A DNA stretch of 64,000 nucleotides from Pristionchus mayeri (Eukaryota; Nematoda; Chromadorea; Rhabditida; Neodiplogasteridae). The translations under genes and the position numbers were made by a program. The notes under the pieces are model-generated. The model saw only the letters and a program-made list of their open reading frames with translations. It was not told where the DNA came from and ran no database searches. This document shows positions 35,201-42,500 of this stretch, in pieces. The stretch's first letter is position 1. The number at the start of each line of letters is the position of its first letter. Where the stretch lies: NCBI GenBank assembly GCA_036245805.1, contig BTRK01000003.1:1922001-1986000 (forward strand), written 5' to 3'.

Positions 35201-37858
35201 GCAAGTCGCCGGGTGTCTCAATAGACGAGAATGTTGCGCATTATTTTTCTACTAAACAACGTAAATCGGATATTAATTTAAAAAATAAATTACGTTGCAG
35301 AAGCGTCCATCTGCAGTGGTCAGTGGCGACGAGAAGCCGACGGCGAGAGTGGACAGGGAGAAGGAGCGGGAGAGGTGAGCAAGGGGGGGGGGTTGTTATT
35401 GTGTTGTTGTTATTGTTGTTGTTGCTTGTCTTTTCTTTTTTGTCCCATCCGGATCACCTGTGAATCATTTTCACCATTATTCTGAGACGAAATGCTAGAG
35501 TAGGAGCGCAAATGTGCCAGGTCTTGTGATCACGAGTTCCCTGCTTTATCGCGTAAACTGGTAGGGGCTAACCAAAAATAGTGAAATCCAATTAGTGTAA
35601 GCTGTTGCCATCTACTCCAGCAGTATCTCTGAATTTTACCTCCCTGGTTAAAATCTGACCTATATTGTTATCATAATTCTACCATTCGTGTACAGTATTG
35701 ATTCTTGCTCACCCAACAGTAACCAACGGTGCAGTAATCGCACTGCAATCCGGCTACAGTAACCTGCCCAACCGACTACAGTAACCTCTCCCTTCCTTGC
35801 AGGGAGAAGCGGAAGATCACGCTCGACGATCTCGCGCCCACTGTGAAGAAGTCGAGGAAGGACGAGAAGGATTCGAGGAAGGACGAGAGGAGGGAGAGGG
35901 AGGACAGCAAGAGTGAGTGTGAGGCGGGCATATGGGCTGAGATTGCTGAGATTGCCAGCGATGTGCTGCTTAACGAAGTGAAAAATGTAGAAGGTGAAGT
36001 GATAGGAAGTGGAGTAGAAGGTGAGGTCGTATGTGGACAGTGATTGCTGCAGAGTTTCAAAAGCCGAGAGGGCGCAAACTAGTTCAGTCACAAAGCCGGC
36101 AGGGTTTAAGGAAAGCGGTACTCTAAATTTAAGCATAAAGGGCAATACCCAAAAAATGGGATGGTATTACTGCTAGAAGCAATTTCGCCCACATTTGATG
36201 AGAGGACTCTCTCTTAGTTTGCCACACTCTCTCGCTTCCTGTGATCTACCAAGGAGTGTATGCAACGACGAGAGCCGTTCTTTAGTCATTCTCCTTTATG
36301 GGGGGATATATGTGGGATGATGGGGAATTGAATGGGGGATGCGAGCGATGTTTTTGCAGCAAAGGTCAAGGCAAAGTCGTTAAATAGTTATTTATTTGTC
36401 ATCAGTTGGTGTTTGATTCGTTTGAAAAGCACGCCATGAGTTTATCAAAAGAGAGGGATAGGCAAGAAAGGTGATGTTGGTGAATCACATGGCGAGGATA
36501 CGAATTTGTTGTTTCATGGTCGTTAGATGAACTTGGCCTATTGCAAGCGGACGTTCGGTGTAGGCAAGACAATCGAAAAAAAATTGGCACAAGCAGATTG
36601 TGGTTTCGCGCATGTGAGGTAATGCGAGAAAAGTGCTGACGGTGATTCCTCTTCGAGGGCTACTTGTATTAAAATTTAAAAAAATTCGAGACTGAAGACT
36701 TTGGTCAAGTAGTTTCGGCTGCAGATTCCTCGGCTATCGGTTGATCTTTGATCTCTGTATTTCAATTGATCTTTGATCTCTCTCTCTCAGCTCGCCGTCG
36801 TTCGCCGAATCGTGAGAAGACGAGGGAGAAGGAGCGGGGAGGAGGAGGAGGAGGAGACAGCAGGAGGAGCAAGGAGAGGGCGAAGACGCCGGAGAAGGAC
36901 AGGATCAGAGTGTGAGTTGATCTTTGATCTTTAATCTTTATCACCGACAGTAATAATAGCTGTTGAGAATAGTTCTGAAATTTTGCTCGCTTAGTTTAGC
37001 ATGTTATCTAGCAATGTTTAGCTGAGTGTGCTCTCTTATGCTGTGGAAATATCAGGGGTGGAAAGGGGTGCAAAAATCTCAATGGTGGAAAGTTCAAATT
37101 TGAATTCCCGCAATTCGTATTTTGGCTCCCAGTAGAGCTAGGACCTTGTTGGCACGTGGGGTGTAAAATGGTTTTACACCTCATAGCCAATTTTTCAAGG
37201 TCCTAGCTCTTCTGGGAGCCGAGATTAAAAATTGCGGGAATTCAAATTTGAACTTTCCACCCTGAGATTTTAGCAGAGGGGGTGGAATTCCACCCGTGAT
37301 ATTTCCGCGGCATTAGTTTAGTATGCTGTTTCGGTTTGTATAGTTGCGGAGGGATTCCATTGACCAGAAAGATTATAACCGACTCAATGATAGTTGTGGA
37401 AATGCACGGACCTTTGAGGTTATAGAGTGGGTATATAGATGGAAGGGGCGAGCATTGATAGTGATCGCGGGAAAATGTTGGCTCACACACAAAAATATAT
37501 ATTCTCATCGTCCCATTGCAAAAGATTGAGCCTTTTGCGAAGTTGGAGCAATTCAAGGGTATCTGGAGTTGCAGAATTGATAGGCAGATGGAATGGAGCG
37601 AGCAGTGTCAGTGATTTGTAGAAAGCGTGTTTCACTATAAAATAATAGCAAGTCATTTCGCTTGGCCCGTGTTTCTGGTTAGAGATTGTACAGATTTTTT
37701 CACACTTTGAAAAATAGGAGAAATAAGCGGAAGGTTGAGGTTTCAGCGTGCGTGTATAGGGAGGATGGGTGCTGTTGATAGATCGGGGGTTTCTGATTCA
37801 AAATACAATTAATCATTTCCGTTGCAGGAAGCGCACGCACAACGAGATCAGATTCTAG
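5283..37858 (+). CDS. thoc-2: THO complex subunit 2 (THOC2), 52 exons
   Basis: THOC2 is the large scaffold of the THO/TREX complex, which couples transcription to mRNP packaging and nuclear mRNA export. The spliced frame is 4842 nt (1613 codons), against about 1593 in human. Family landmarks in order: KTKLFFKQSKFNLLREETEG (about residues 108-127), LIGTFSLDPNR, ETPFSLYRLAAAL, PYEHRYRLYG and GKLAHSHPSFVFDYLL (about 560-575), FDNLIHPVVDALRFLT, ADLLILNEMLHSMAGIE, AQQRDAILY, PVDAAFFLARP (about 800-810), LESYDLEVPTAAYERE, HVERVRAYLRAEKDN and LLHKWQ. From about residue 1190 there is an Ala-rich block and then a long Lys/Arg/Glu-rich, probably disordered tail. The N-terminus is shorter than in vertebrates. 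Identification is by remembered family motifs and is strong. Least certain are exons 14-15 and the donors of exons 5 (GTCGGG) and 12 (GTCAGG). Confidence 0.95.
7429..8140. repeat. Intron 6 echoes of the exon 6 splice donor, TACGGTAG-rich
   Basis: Exon 6 ends at 7315 with CCGAACAG followed by GTATGCGGTAGATCGAT. Similar junction-like words recur inside the intron: CCCAAACAGGTATACGG at 7436, ATCCGAACAGGTAGATACGG at 7511 and CACCTGAACAGGTGCG at 8125. The intervening sequence is full of TACGGTAGATCGAT variants. A G-run lies near 8022-8039. Confidence 0.65.
9725..9805. repeat. GGGCGGAGCTTCGAGGGAAAA minisatellite, about 3 units
   Basis: About three diverged copies of a unit of roughly 24 bp (GGGCGG, a purine run, then GGAAAAGG) start at the THOC2 exon 10 donor. 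They lie in intron 10 and account for the spurious open frames on both strands here. Confidence 0.7.
13565..13640 (-). repeat. tRNA-like segment (SINE-head candidate)
   Basis: On the minus strand, ATGGCCTAGTGGTCGAATGCGC resembles a tRNA-Ser/Leu A box, followed about 40 nt later by GGGGATTCGATC, a weak B box. A diverged version is at about 14893-14965. No cloverleaf can be completed, so this is not a functional tRNA. It may be the head of a tRNA-derived SINE absorbed into the repeat array. Confidence 0.4.
13873..13961. mobile_element. GGCACTA hairpin MITE, copy 2
   Basis: About 89 bases with the same palindrome (GTCGGATGAGAACTATGACG...) as copy 1. Mismatches in one arm suggest an older insertion. 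It lies in THOC2 intron 19 and I saw no target duplication. Confidence 0.75.
15512..15672. mobile_element. Dispersed element with GGCAGGG motifs, copy 1
   Basis: This shares ordered blocks with 36031-36196 and 61867-62018: GGGCAGNNATTGCTG, a CGGGAGGGTGCAC-like block, CACAAAACCGGCAGGGTTTA, a second AAACCGGCAGGG, then GCTGNTAGCAG and a GCCCACATTTG-type end. The ends are weakly inverted (GTGGGCA and TGCCCAC), consistent with a short non-autonomous DNA element. Confidence 0.55.
15961..17540 (-). mobile_element. 5'-truncated non-LTR retrotransposon (LINE) in THOC2 intron 19
   Basis: The minus-strand element retains reverse transcriptase and its C-terminal region but no endonuclease. It ends 3' in a short tandem tail (TTGAATTGAATTG, 15961-15985), typical of target-primed LINE insertions of the CR1/jockey/RTE type. 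Host repeat sequence resumes on both sides. The 5' limit (about 17500-17540) is approximate. Confidence 0.8.
16113..17567 (-). pseudogene. LINE reverse transcriptase fragment
   Basis: The open frame is 484 codons. From about residue 37 it reads as a non-LTR reverse transcriptase: DFRPISLTS, LGFRNSRST (usually GFR..RST), YIDFKKAFDSIDH, SGVPQ..CLGPLLFILFINDI and the catalytic YADDLKLY, followed by a tail with LEKVQRDFSRRLYSRC. The PQGS motif, normally invariant Gly, reads PQRS here. With the missing endonuclease this suggests an inactive copy despite the open frame. The first 30 or so codons are probably host flank read through. Confidence 0.8.
18349..18430. repeat. Hairpin made of two inverted tRNA-Ser/Leu-like 5' halves
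   Basis: TTCATGGCCGAGTGGTCTGA and its near reverse complement (TTAGACCACTAGCCCATGAA) flank a loop of about 25 bases. The arms match the D-arm/A-box region of Ser/Leu tRNAs. No T-arm is present, so this is not a tRNA gene. It may be an inverted duplication of a SINE head. Confidence 0.5.
18938..19215 (+). repeat. Tandem duplication of the THOC2 exon 20 end plus donor
   Basis: The last roughly 38 coding bases of exon 20 and the donor (CTGCTGAAGAAGTGAGA, 18965-18981) recur about 127 bp downstream as CTGCTGAACAAGTGAGA (about 19091-19107). Both are followed by a TAGTCG(T/C)TGCGGCG block. The copy encodes a near-identical peptide end (SLSTLVCALLNK against SLSTLVGALLKK). I see no acceptor that would make it a clean exon. 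Confidence 0.8.
19927..20031. mobile_element. GGCACTA hairpin MITE, copy 3
   Basis: This diverged copy in THOC2 intron 21 has termini GGCACTAGGTTGGATGAGAA and TTCTCATCCGGCCTTGTGCC. A small internal rearrangement makes it longer than the 90-bp norm. Confidence 0.75.
21154..21265. mobile_element. hAT-like hairpin MITE, degraded copy
   Basis: TAGTGAT at the left end, CTCTCCTCGATTAACATACT, the core TGACCGGCGAGAGAGC and a degraded GCCGATTTGG right arm relate this to the intact elements at 33165 and 53794. It lies in THOC2 intron 24. Confidence 0.5.
21809..23005 (-). pseudogene. LINE ORF2, reverse transcriptase portion
   Basis: RT blocks are visible in order: DEQYGFRKKRSRELQ, VIYFDFTKAFYRVSHPKL, VTSGVPQGSVIGPLLFLIY and the catalytic YADDIKIY, then the SEKWQLPLAAHKC and LEKVQNYFTRRLFMRC tail typical of CR1/jockey-type elements. 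The domain is intact from the fingers onward, but the frame is open only from about 23060, out of frame with the endonuclease. The amino-terminal RT motif (NYRPIS-type) can be seen just upstream of 23005 in this frame. Confidence 0.85.
23059..24590 (-). pseudogene. LINE ORF2, AP-like endonuclease portion
   Basis: Motifs of the APE-type LINE endonuclease are present: ANCRSIQNK near the start, LTETWLS (catalytic Glu), RGGGVAIIL, YRSP, TGDFNLPDIDW and the terminal SDHSTVEF. The frame is already open before the first ATG at 24468 and overlaps the end of ORF1, so translation probably depends on reinitiation or shifting. It ends at a stop within a C-rich run (about 23059-23080) where the RT continues in another frame. 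Confidence 0.82.
24591..25637 (-). CDS. LINE ORF1 protein (RRM-like, proline-rich)
   Basis: The 348-codon frame starts at the ATG beginning MSPTGSPVAKKRKY. A short heptad-like stretch (about residues 20-50, LLQFCICLQNKLDKEQ) is followed by a low-complexity Ser/Pro/Thr linker, then a domain of about 110 residues (ERSIVIARLPVD ... KDVYIRPSYADKDDARRK) with the spacing of the RRM-like fold of LINE ORF1 proteins, then an Arg/Pro/Asn-rich tail. The likely role is RNA binding and chaperoning in the LINE RNP. The open frame runs on upstream of this ATG only because the tandem leader has no stop. Confidence 0.65.
   Translation of the reverse strand: MSPTGSPVAKKRKYTVTGTYEDLLQFCICLQNKLDKEQSYSHSLEKRICELETRFPPPPDSSVANGDDDEMDTPSSSAATAPPVVANTASSPTTIPSPIPSPSNETSSDLERSIVIARLPVDSSLSPLKQVQRDYNQVVELTALAGFPCLPVSVYRMPPADVNSPHCRLTKVVLPTRKHAAFLVKNANRISRDSSFKDVYIRPSYADKDDARRKIPGRGCGRNGPEPSPSSIPTVPRSQTLPQTVGIPSRNRARSRRDSVFSSATNRGPNNLNTRPRQNHPNPIPPPRQSPPFLPQNTRNRYGAPPPPLFNPIPLNPFPNQYSYSNPFISHISQYGIPPNFGTQGNWY
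25830..25979. repeat. 20-bp tandem repeat at the LINE 5' end (about 7 copies)
   Basis: The 20-bp unit GAGACTGAGGGATAGGAGAA is repeated about seven times with one or two variant positions (AGGAGAA or AGGGGAA). It sits at the 5' end of the LINE, upstream of ORF1, where monomer-like promoter repeats occur in some LINEs. Variants are grouped by position, as expected from sequential unit amplification. Confidence 0.9.
28426..28443. repeat. Poly-C tract (18 C) in THOC2 intron 31
   Basis: This is an uninterrupted run of 18 C. Similar runs lie at 15452-15469 (18 G), 38343-38363 (21 G), 46935-46957 (23 C) and 47628-47642 (15 G). Confidence 0.95.
30600..30990. repeat. Degenerate tandem repeat, about 115-bp period, THOC2 intron 38
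   Basis: A block of the form GC(G/T)..AGTGG-A-TNTGTGAAACNTGA-CCGA recurs near 30607, 30727, 30842 and 30962 with strong divergence. It is non-coding. Confidence 0.55.
32412..32549. mobile_element. Hairpin MITE, TTTTTTGTACACAAAATTCG family
   Basis: This is an inverted repeat of about 55-base arms (TTTTTTGTACACAAAATTCGC ... CGAATTTTGTGTACAAAAAA) with the internal motif AGTCGTTGCGGCG. Single-arm fragments of the same sequence occur at about 19008-19060, 19150-19212 and 20890-20945. It lies in THOC2 intron 42. Confidence 0.75.
33165..33276. mobile_element. hAT-like hairpin MITE exactly at a THOC2 splice donor
   Basis: The termini are CAGTGATGCCAAATCGGCGC and GCGCCGATTTGGCATCACTA, with an almost perfect palindrome. 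Flanks are GTGAGTAC (33157-33164) and GTAAGTAC (33277-33284), 8-bp target copies with one mismatch. The left copy is the first eight bases of THOC2 intron 45. The (C/T)AGTG terminus and 8-bp duplication fit the hAT superfamily. Confidence 0.85.
33483..33835. mobile_element. Foldback element, CATGGTT family, copy 1
   Basis: Arms at about 33483-33650 and 33655-33835 are inverted repeats sharing ACCAGTATGTGCTCCCCCA, TTCATGG and TTGCGGAAATGTCCGC. A related palindrome is at 46433-46957. It lies in THOC2 intron 45. Confidence 0.75.
36031..36196. mobile_element. Dispersed element with GGCAGGG motifs, copy 2
   Basis: This has the same block order as the copy at 15512: GTGGACAGTGATTGCTG, GAGAGGGCGCA, CACAAAGCCGGCAGGGTTTA, a GCTAGAAGCA block and CGCCCACATTTG. 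It lies in THOC2 intron 50. Confidence 0.55.
37039..37312. mobile_element. Foldback element with GCGGGAATTCAAATTTGAAC arms
   Basis: About 274 bases of inverted repeat run from TGTGGAAATATCAGGGGTGG to a matching TGATATTTCC end, with internal arms TAGAGCTAGGACCTTG. A shorter relative lies at 50200-50306. It is in THOC2 intron 51. Confidence 0.75.
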
Positions 37859-38360
37859 AGGCAAAGCGGAGTGATCTTTGATCTTTTACCTCTGATCTTT
37901 GATCTCCGATCTCTTACCTCGTAAATCATACTCACTTATTATTGTCTCCGATTCTTGTTTTGTTGAGCAATCCCATAAATAAACCGCCACCACGTGAATT
38001 GTTGTGTGCAAGGAACGTTTTGTCGTGTTTTTTTCTACCTGTTGATTATTGTTTGATCGCTGTTTCATCGCCCGTGCAGAGAATTTGATGACGGGCTAGT
38101 CCCGAATTCCGCAATAAACGTTTTAAATGTCTCAATCATTGTATTGACTGAAACTGTTTCGAGACAGTAACGATATCTTGAAGGCCGTGCACGGGAAGAT
38201 GAGGGAAGATACGGTAGATTTGGTCAGTCACACTCATTACTTGTTATGCAACCAAGAGTGGGGAAAAGATAGAGGTAAAGGGCGTGTTTTGACCGATGTT
38301 GTATGGCGAGAGTAGGAGAGGCGACGAGAGGGAGGGACGGGTGGGGGGGGGGGGGGGGGG

Positions 38361-38397
<37 letters not shown>

Positions 38398-39587
38398 AGG
38401 GGAGGGAGGTGAGTAAAGAACAAGGAACCCCTGACGTGTGACTTTCCTTCACGTGATAATACTCCCACTTCAAAGAGGCGATAGCATCTCTTTCTCTCTC
38501 TCTCTCTCTCTCCTCTCTCTCTCCCTCTCTCCCGTACTCCATACTATCTTAGGTCTGATGATAACGTGATAGAGAGGTTTAGTGACAGGCTTACATCTAC
38601 TATCGCTGATAACGTGTGACTTGCTATCAGTGTGTTGTGAAGGTCTCGAAGCCGATCTTATCATGTTCCCCCTTTTCGCGCTCCTTTCCCTCGAGGTTTC
38701 TGATTCGCTCATCATGTTTACGCCGCCGATGAGAGAGAGCTCGTTACTTGCCTTCAGAATCCAAACACCGCAGATCCTCCCCGTTCCTTTTCCTTCCTGT
38801 TTTCATTCCTACCGCTCGCATTGTAATTAGGGTTTTCCTTTTTGGGCGCTATTAGGAATTTTTGAATGATTATCGGGTATGTATCATATGCGGTATGCAT
38901 ATAACGCAATATCCGACCGGATCGGAATAGACTTGGCACAGGCCGAAAATTAGAATTCTTTCTGACTTCACCAGTAGGTCGGCCACGACGAGGGAAGCCG
39001 ACGAGCATCTCCAGATTTTCGATCCGCATCCGCGCGCGCGGGGCCGCGGATCTTGAAAAAACTACAGTAATCCTCGAAATAAAAGTGAAATTATCGATTT
39101 CCGGAGTTACGTGGAATCTGATTGAAAAACTACTCGGAGTAAAAAAGTGTTAGAATTTGTCAAGGAACACAGCGCCCCTACCGCCGCAGTGATTGGGATC
39201 GATTAAAAAAATTTCGAGGATTACTGTAGTTTTTTCAAGATCCGCGCCCCCGCGCGCGCGGATGCGGATCGAAATTCTGGCGATGCTCGTCGGTTTCCCT
39301 CGTCGAGTACTACCTATTGGTGAAGTCAGAAGGAATTCGAATTTTCGGCCTGTGCCAAGTCGCTGAAGAAATATGTTGATTTTCTCAGATAGTCTGTTAT
39401 ATGAACTATATTGTTCACATGAAACATATCAGAAAAACATGCCAAACATGCCCAATAAGCCTAAAAAAGGGAACCCTAATTGTAATCGTTCCACGTGCAA
39501 CAGGCATGTATAAATCTATTCCATCATCGTGTTTACTCGTTCCATTTTCTTGTCGATGAGGGAGCCTTCTGAATCCAAACACCGCAG
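37859..39587. other. THOC2 3' flank and spacer before the DCAF4-like gene
   Basis: Candidate poly(A) signals AATAAA occur at 37978 and 38113. The rest is a 21-G run followed by (GA)n at 38343-38391, a (CT)n stretch near 38490-38525 and the foldback element at 38822-39484. A 25-base segment (38751-38775) matches the sequence directly upstream of the DCAF4-like start codon (39565-39589) with one mismatch. The 1.7-kb spacing argues against a nematode-type operon. Confidence 0.6.
38822..39484. mobile_element. Foldback element upstream of the DCAF4-like gene
   Basis: Core arms at 38931-39058 and 39222-39361 are reverse complements (GACGAGGGAAGCCGACGAGC, ACTACAGTAATCCTCG), with outer ends TAATTAGGG and CCCTAATT. 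There is no coding capacity. Confidence 0.7.
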
Positions 39588-42500
39588 ATGTCGTCATCTT
39601 CGAGAGGCAGAGGAAGGGGAAGAGGAGGAGGTGGAGGAGGAGGCTGGGGACGAGAGGAGTGGCGGCACAGTGGTCAGTAATCGTAGTAATATTTGTGCTG
39701 TTCAGGCAGAGTGCAAAGAGAAAGAGTGGCAAGGAAGCGATAGATTATTATTGTTGTTGTGATTCGCGAATGGCTAAACTCAGGGGGGCACGGATTGTAT
39801 ATGTTTGTAGACGGAAGGTCCGGGAAAGATTGTGCCTGGAAAAGGAAGCCGATTAGGAATATCCCGCGCAGCGAGAAATTGCCCGGGAATATGTTGCTAT
39901 TGCGGCGTATTCAAACTGATAATTGTAGTTAATTGCTGATTAATTGATAATTGCTGATAATTGCATGCTCATATTTGCGAGTTTCCCATGATCATTAGGA
40001 CACGGGCGTGAGAGCCGCGCATTCGGCAATTGTTTTTGATGCCAACCATAGCTGTCCAGCAGTGGCGGCGACCTCGCGACCATGAACCCCGGGTCATGGT
40101 TTGGTGGTCGGGAAACCTCAGTCGTAGAAGATAGACCTAAGGTGCCATAACCGTCGTCATGTACATCGACACAACTGGTATTTGTCGGCTACCGTAACCC
40201 GCACTACCGTAATCTGAGTGTTGTGGGCACACCACGATGTGGTAAAACGTACCTAAGACGGATCAGGAAAGCTCGGCCGTCTTACCGTAGCCTAGTTACA
40301 GTAACCCAAGTACAGTACCATAACTGGCTATCGTGAACTGACTTAATTTTTTTCTGAAATTTCCATGACCCGGGGTTCATGGTTGCGTATACCCTGTGAC
40401 AGGGTATGCGCAAGCATGAACCCCGGGTCATGGACAAAAAATCGATTGGTAGGTTAATGGTTGGTCAATACTAGGTACCGTACCCAATCGATAGTACAGT
40501 ACCCCAAGATACCATATATCACTACCGTAACCCACGAATATCGCAAACTAACTTTATTTTAAAAAAGTCCTGGTATCGCGTCCAATCGATTATACAGTAC
40601 CCAAGTAACTACCGTAACCCAGTTCCGTGGGTCAGATCCAGTTCCTTGGGTCAAACATTTTTCTAAAAATCCAAAATCGAGCAAACAATTATTTTAAATT
40701 ATACTTACGTATCTCCAATTATTGTAGAATCATTTTGCGATTGATTTGGGATTTTTACAAAAATGCTTACAATTTTTAGAAAAATGTTTGTCCCACGGAA
40801 CTGGATCTGACCCAAGGAACTGGGTTACGGTAGTTGCTTGGGTACTGTATAATCGATTGGACACGGTACCAGGACTTTTTAAAAATAAAGTTAGTTTGCG
40901 ATATTCGTGGGTTACGGTAGTGATATACGGTATCTGAGGGTACTGTACTATCGATTGGGTACGGTACCTAGTCTTGACCTCTCAATCGATTTTTGACCAT
41001 GACCCGGGGTTCATGGTTGCGCATACCCTGTCACAGGGTATGCGCAACCATGAATAGGGGTTCATGGGGGTCGCCGCCGGCGTGGACACCTATGATGCCA
41101 ACTATAATTGTGAGCTTGCCGAAGAAGTCTACGGATTTTGTGTGCTAGATCTACTGCTGTTAGGAACCTCTGAAATTTAAGAATGCCGCTTGTGGTATGG
41201 AATAGCCTCTGTGCTTGGTTGTGTGGTAAATAGGAATTATCAGTGGTAAATATTGGATACAATAGTTTATCTGCTCAATCACTCATTTAGTTGAACGCTG
41301 CTTTGCGATGAAGGGCTGTTTCAGCGAGAGTGCCTTTTTTTGTGACACCTCGAAAAGTGTAACAAGTAGCTAATCTTTATCAATATAGGATGTTGCGCGT
41401 TCACATGCCTGAAGGGATGACAGGATAAATTGTCGGCTTTGGATGTTAGGAATAGTGGCCGATTATTGATTGTTGAGCGGTGGTGGGGTGGAGTGGCGGG
41501 AAAGTGGTCAGTAGGGGATAATTTACATATATTTTTTGTTCACTGAGAATTCATTCAAGATTGGAATTGTGAAAGGTAGCCGAATAGGAATATCTCACCC
41601 AGCGAGAAATTGCCTGAGAGAAAGTTGCTATTGCGACGAATTCTCATGTTAATTGTAGGCCTGGGAGTATGCTCATAAATTATGAGCAGTTATGAGCATT
41701 AAGAAGTTCCTGATGAATTGATCCTGGGAATTGGAGCCGAATAGGAAAGCGCCGTGCAGCGAGAAATTGCCTGGGAGAATATTGCGGCGAATTCGTATGT
41801 TAATTCTAGGCTTGGGAGTATGCGCATATTGCTGCGAATTCCCATGATAATTAGGATACGGGCGTGAGAGCCGCACTTTCGGCAATTGTCTTGACGCCAA
41901 CTATGAATTTGAGTGCAAATGAATTGTCTTATTCAAGTGTTAAGTTTACGGGATTTTCTCTGCGAGATGCCGTTATAAAGCGCTGAAGGAAGTGTGTATC
42001 CGTGCTAATGGGTAAATGTACATTTTTAAATTTTATTTTTTTAATATATATTTTTTCTGCAGCAGCTGCCCGAGTCAGCAGCAGCGACTGGGCCAGCCAG
42101 CAGGCGGGCAGCTCAATGCAGCAGCTGCAGCTGCAGCCGCGACCCGTGCAGCTGCAGCCTGCGCCGGTGGTGCTGACGACCTCGAGAGGCCCGCAGCACG
42201 TCCGACCACAGCAGCAGCCGCAGCAACAACAACAGCAGCAGAAGCAAGGAGGAAGACAGCAGAACAGGGTTAGTTGGTGATTTGTTTATTTATTTTTTTT
42301 GCGACGAGGCAACCTGAGATTGCGATGACATTGCACGTGTGCTAATGGGATAGTGGTGAAGCAGAAATTTTGATGGGATTGTGAATTGTTGTTTATAAAA
42401 TTTTATCTTCGTAATTGGCATGACGTTTGCAGTCTTTTGAGAAGTTTCTGAAACGCTAATGATGCTTGAGTGATGTCGAATCCCAAGTGGCAGCAACAAA

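Larger units (their letters stand above)
19715..37858 (+). other. THOC2 exon map, exons 21-52
   Basis: 19715-19777, 20136-20253, 20454-20538, 20750-20844, 21585-21656, 26412-26498, 26731-26844, 27172-27251, 27509-27568, 27764-27884, 28178-28237, 28566-28647, 28870-28954, 29287-29350, 29446-29493, 29625-29705, 29976-30107, 30422-30511, 31085-31192, 31560-31740, 31897-32054, 32276-32383, 32577-32663, 32847-32927, 33099-33156, 34080-34156, 34596-34694, 34935-35015, 35301-35374, 35803-35912, 36791-36911, 37828-37858 (stop TAG 37856-37858). All junction phases agree, and the total with exons 1-20 is divisible by three. Confidence 0.88.

Noticed and set aside
37859..39587. THOC2-DCAF4 operon
   Set aside because: The 1.7-kb spacing filled with foldback DNA is far from the usual 100-400 bp of nematode operons, and no SL2-type signal can be recognised.
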